Shown: positions 63,401-64,000 of the stretch, piece by piece
How the letters are laid out: each line of letters begins with the position of its first letter
Numbering within the stretch: the first letter of the stretch is position 1
NCBI RefSeq assembly: GCF_037975245.1
Contig: NC_092575.1
Span: forward strand, 11,442,501 to 11,506,500
Direction: 5' to 3'
DNA from: Apostichopus japonicus
Lineage: Eukaryota; Echinodermata; Holothuroidea; Aspidochirotida; Stichopodidae
Length of the DNA: 64,000 nucleotides
Made by a program: the position numbers and the translations under genes
Notes under the pieces: model-generated
What the model saw: only the letters and a program-made list of their open reading frames with translations
Told to the model about the DNA's origin: nothing
Databases searched by the model: none

Positions 63401-64000
63401 GGGTGGGAATGATTGGAAAGCCCTAATCAGAATATATATGCTGTTGCATGTGCTGTATTCATACAATTTGATATATCATAGAGAAAATAGGGATGTACAC
63501 TGTTATGGCTTTCTCCTATTGTTTGAGAAAGATTTTTTTTACCATTTCCAACAGCATAGATTAAGGTGATGTATATTAAATGTAATGTCAAAGGGTTTTC
63601 TTTTTTTCAAGTATTAGGGTCCCAATGTGTGTGAGAATTAATGAACAGTCTAATATTAATTTTTGACCATCTTATTTTCACCGTTTCAAAGTTTTGATGT
63701 CATTCCAAATTGGTGAACTGCTTAATCTCAAATGCATCAGTGTAGAAAATGATCTTGTCCAACTTTTACAGGCTCCACCCATATGTGGAACCATAATGTT
63801 GGGCAAAAGGGAGGGGGGGGGGGTTGCTGGAGGGGGAAACTGGGAAAGCAGCTATATGTAGGTTAGAGCTATCATTAGGATCAAATATTTGAAAGCATAG
63901 GATTTTATGTGTATTCATCCTTGTTGAATGGGATGGAGGGTCGGGGAGGGGTGGGGGGTGTCCAATTGACTTGGCTGCCCTATTGGTCGTCTATTTGCTT
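48444..64000 (+). repeat. Array block 6: mixed distal zone with a six-unit variant of the pentamer
   Basis: The unit-1 type of block 5 returns at 51657 (ATGTTGCTGGGGGTGGGG, ACGTAAGTTTG) and is followed by its unit-2 type at 52468, unit-3 type at 53269, two adjacent unit-4 types with CCATGGAATC at 54081 and 54891, and a GGGATTTT unit at 55702, so one unit was gained. Further right, units sharing AAGGTAGAATG before a T-run precede the anchors at 51657, 58117, 58933, 61352 and 62966. From 60544 a dimer-like alternation of about 1615 bp is suggested. The array leaves the window intact. Confidence 0.7.

Larger units (their letters stand above)
7918..64000 (+). repeat. Tandem satellite array, monomer about 805 bp, at least 70 units, open at right end
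   Basis: Head-to-tail copies fill the rest of the window. The T of the anchor TCCACmCATATGTGGAACC lies at 8232, 9035, 9838, 10639, 11440, 12246, 13042, 13841, 14642, 15445, 16256, 17054, 17859, 18670, 19467, 20272, 21079, 21876, 22682, 23491, 24306, 25113, 25932, 26738, 27536, 28338, 29141, 29946, 30746, 31555, 32364, 33175, 33977, 34787, 35582, 36389, 37193, 38001, 38799, 39598, 40404, 41219, 42018, 42817, 43614, 44420, 45233, 46027, 46828, 47633, 48444, 49239, 50042, 50845, 51657, 52468, 53269, 54081, 54891, 55702, 56505, 57307, 58117, 58933, 59736, 60544, 61352, 62159, 62966 and 63774. Spacing is 794-819. Most length variation comes from one G-run and two T-runs. No transposon termini, coding domain or interruption by foreign sequence is seen. 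The sequence resembles no satellite family I can name. Confidence 0.97.

Noticed and set aside
7918-64000. CRISPR array or rDNA-type gene repeat
   Set aside because: Repeats are 805 bp, contiguous, without spacers, and contain no rRNA, tRNA or histone-like coding sequence.
7918-64000. CENP-B box in the monomer
   Set aside because: Looked for TTCG-N4-A-N2-CGGG; only isolated TTTCGATGTC words are present, without the CGGG half.
7918-64000. Telomere-type signal because TTAGGG occurs once per monomer in CTATTAGGGTCC
   Set aside because: A single hexamer per 805 bp is not a telomeric tandem array.
7918-64000. Tandemly arrayed transposon such as a Helitron or MITE
   Set aside because: No terminal inverted repeats, target duplications or Helitron-type 5'-TC / 3'-CTRR hairpin ends could be assigned at a fixed monomer phase.

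Overview
The window is eukaryotic, almost certainly metazoan DNA. It holds split coding exons on the minus strand with GT/AG splice signals, a compound (ACAT)n/(AC)n microsatellite, AT-rich intergenic sequence, and then a very large tandem satellite. No bacterial operon, RNA gene, CRISPR array or intact transposon is visible. The SET/KMT5A-like gene type and the many TAGGCCTA-like words would fit a marine invertebrate such as an echinoderm. That is a weak inference, and the species cannot be read from the sequence.

Left part, 1 to about 7,500. On the minus strand lies what looks like the 3' half of a KMT5A-like SET-domain gene. An exon at 3424-3540 leads in phase into a fragment with the SET-start motif (3021-3082). 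A terminal exon (2054-2382) carries a charged C-terminal domain, a stop codon, and an AATAAA signal 62 bases downstream. The rest of the SET domain is not visible, so the gene is either broken or incompletely resolved. A possible first exon (4986-5162) lies near a CpG-richer stretch next to the microsatellite at 5315-5575. The remaining flank is non-coding, with small repeated motifs, G-rich tracts and a hairpin.

Right part, about 7,500 to 64,000. A head-to-tail satellite with a monomer of about 805 bp fills the remaining 56 kb and runs off the right end. I located 70 copies of one anchor (8232 to 63774; mean spacing 805 bp). The left edge is strongly diverged and contains a short inverted monomer segment (about 7577-7900). 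Inside the array, variants form higher-order repeats that change along its length: a heterogeneous edge, trimers (about 2.41 kb), dimers (about 1.62 kb), a mixed zone, pentamers (about 4.02 kb) with one tetramer round (about 3.21 kb) and one six-unit round, and a mixed distal zone. Each monomer carries a canonical G-quadruplex motif, a second long G-run, a short imperfect hairpin, a TATAAATA word and two copies of a 17-bp direct repeat.

The many 60-95-residue open frames in the array come from repeat conservation. They are broken by homopolymer length changes and are not annotated as genes.
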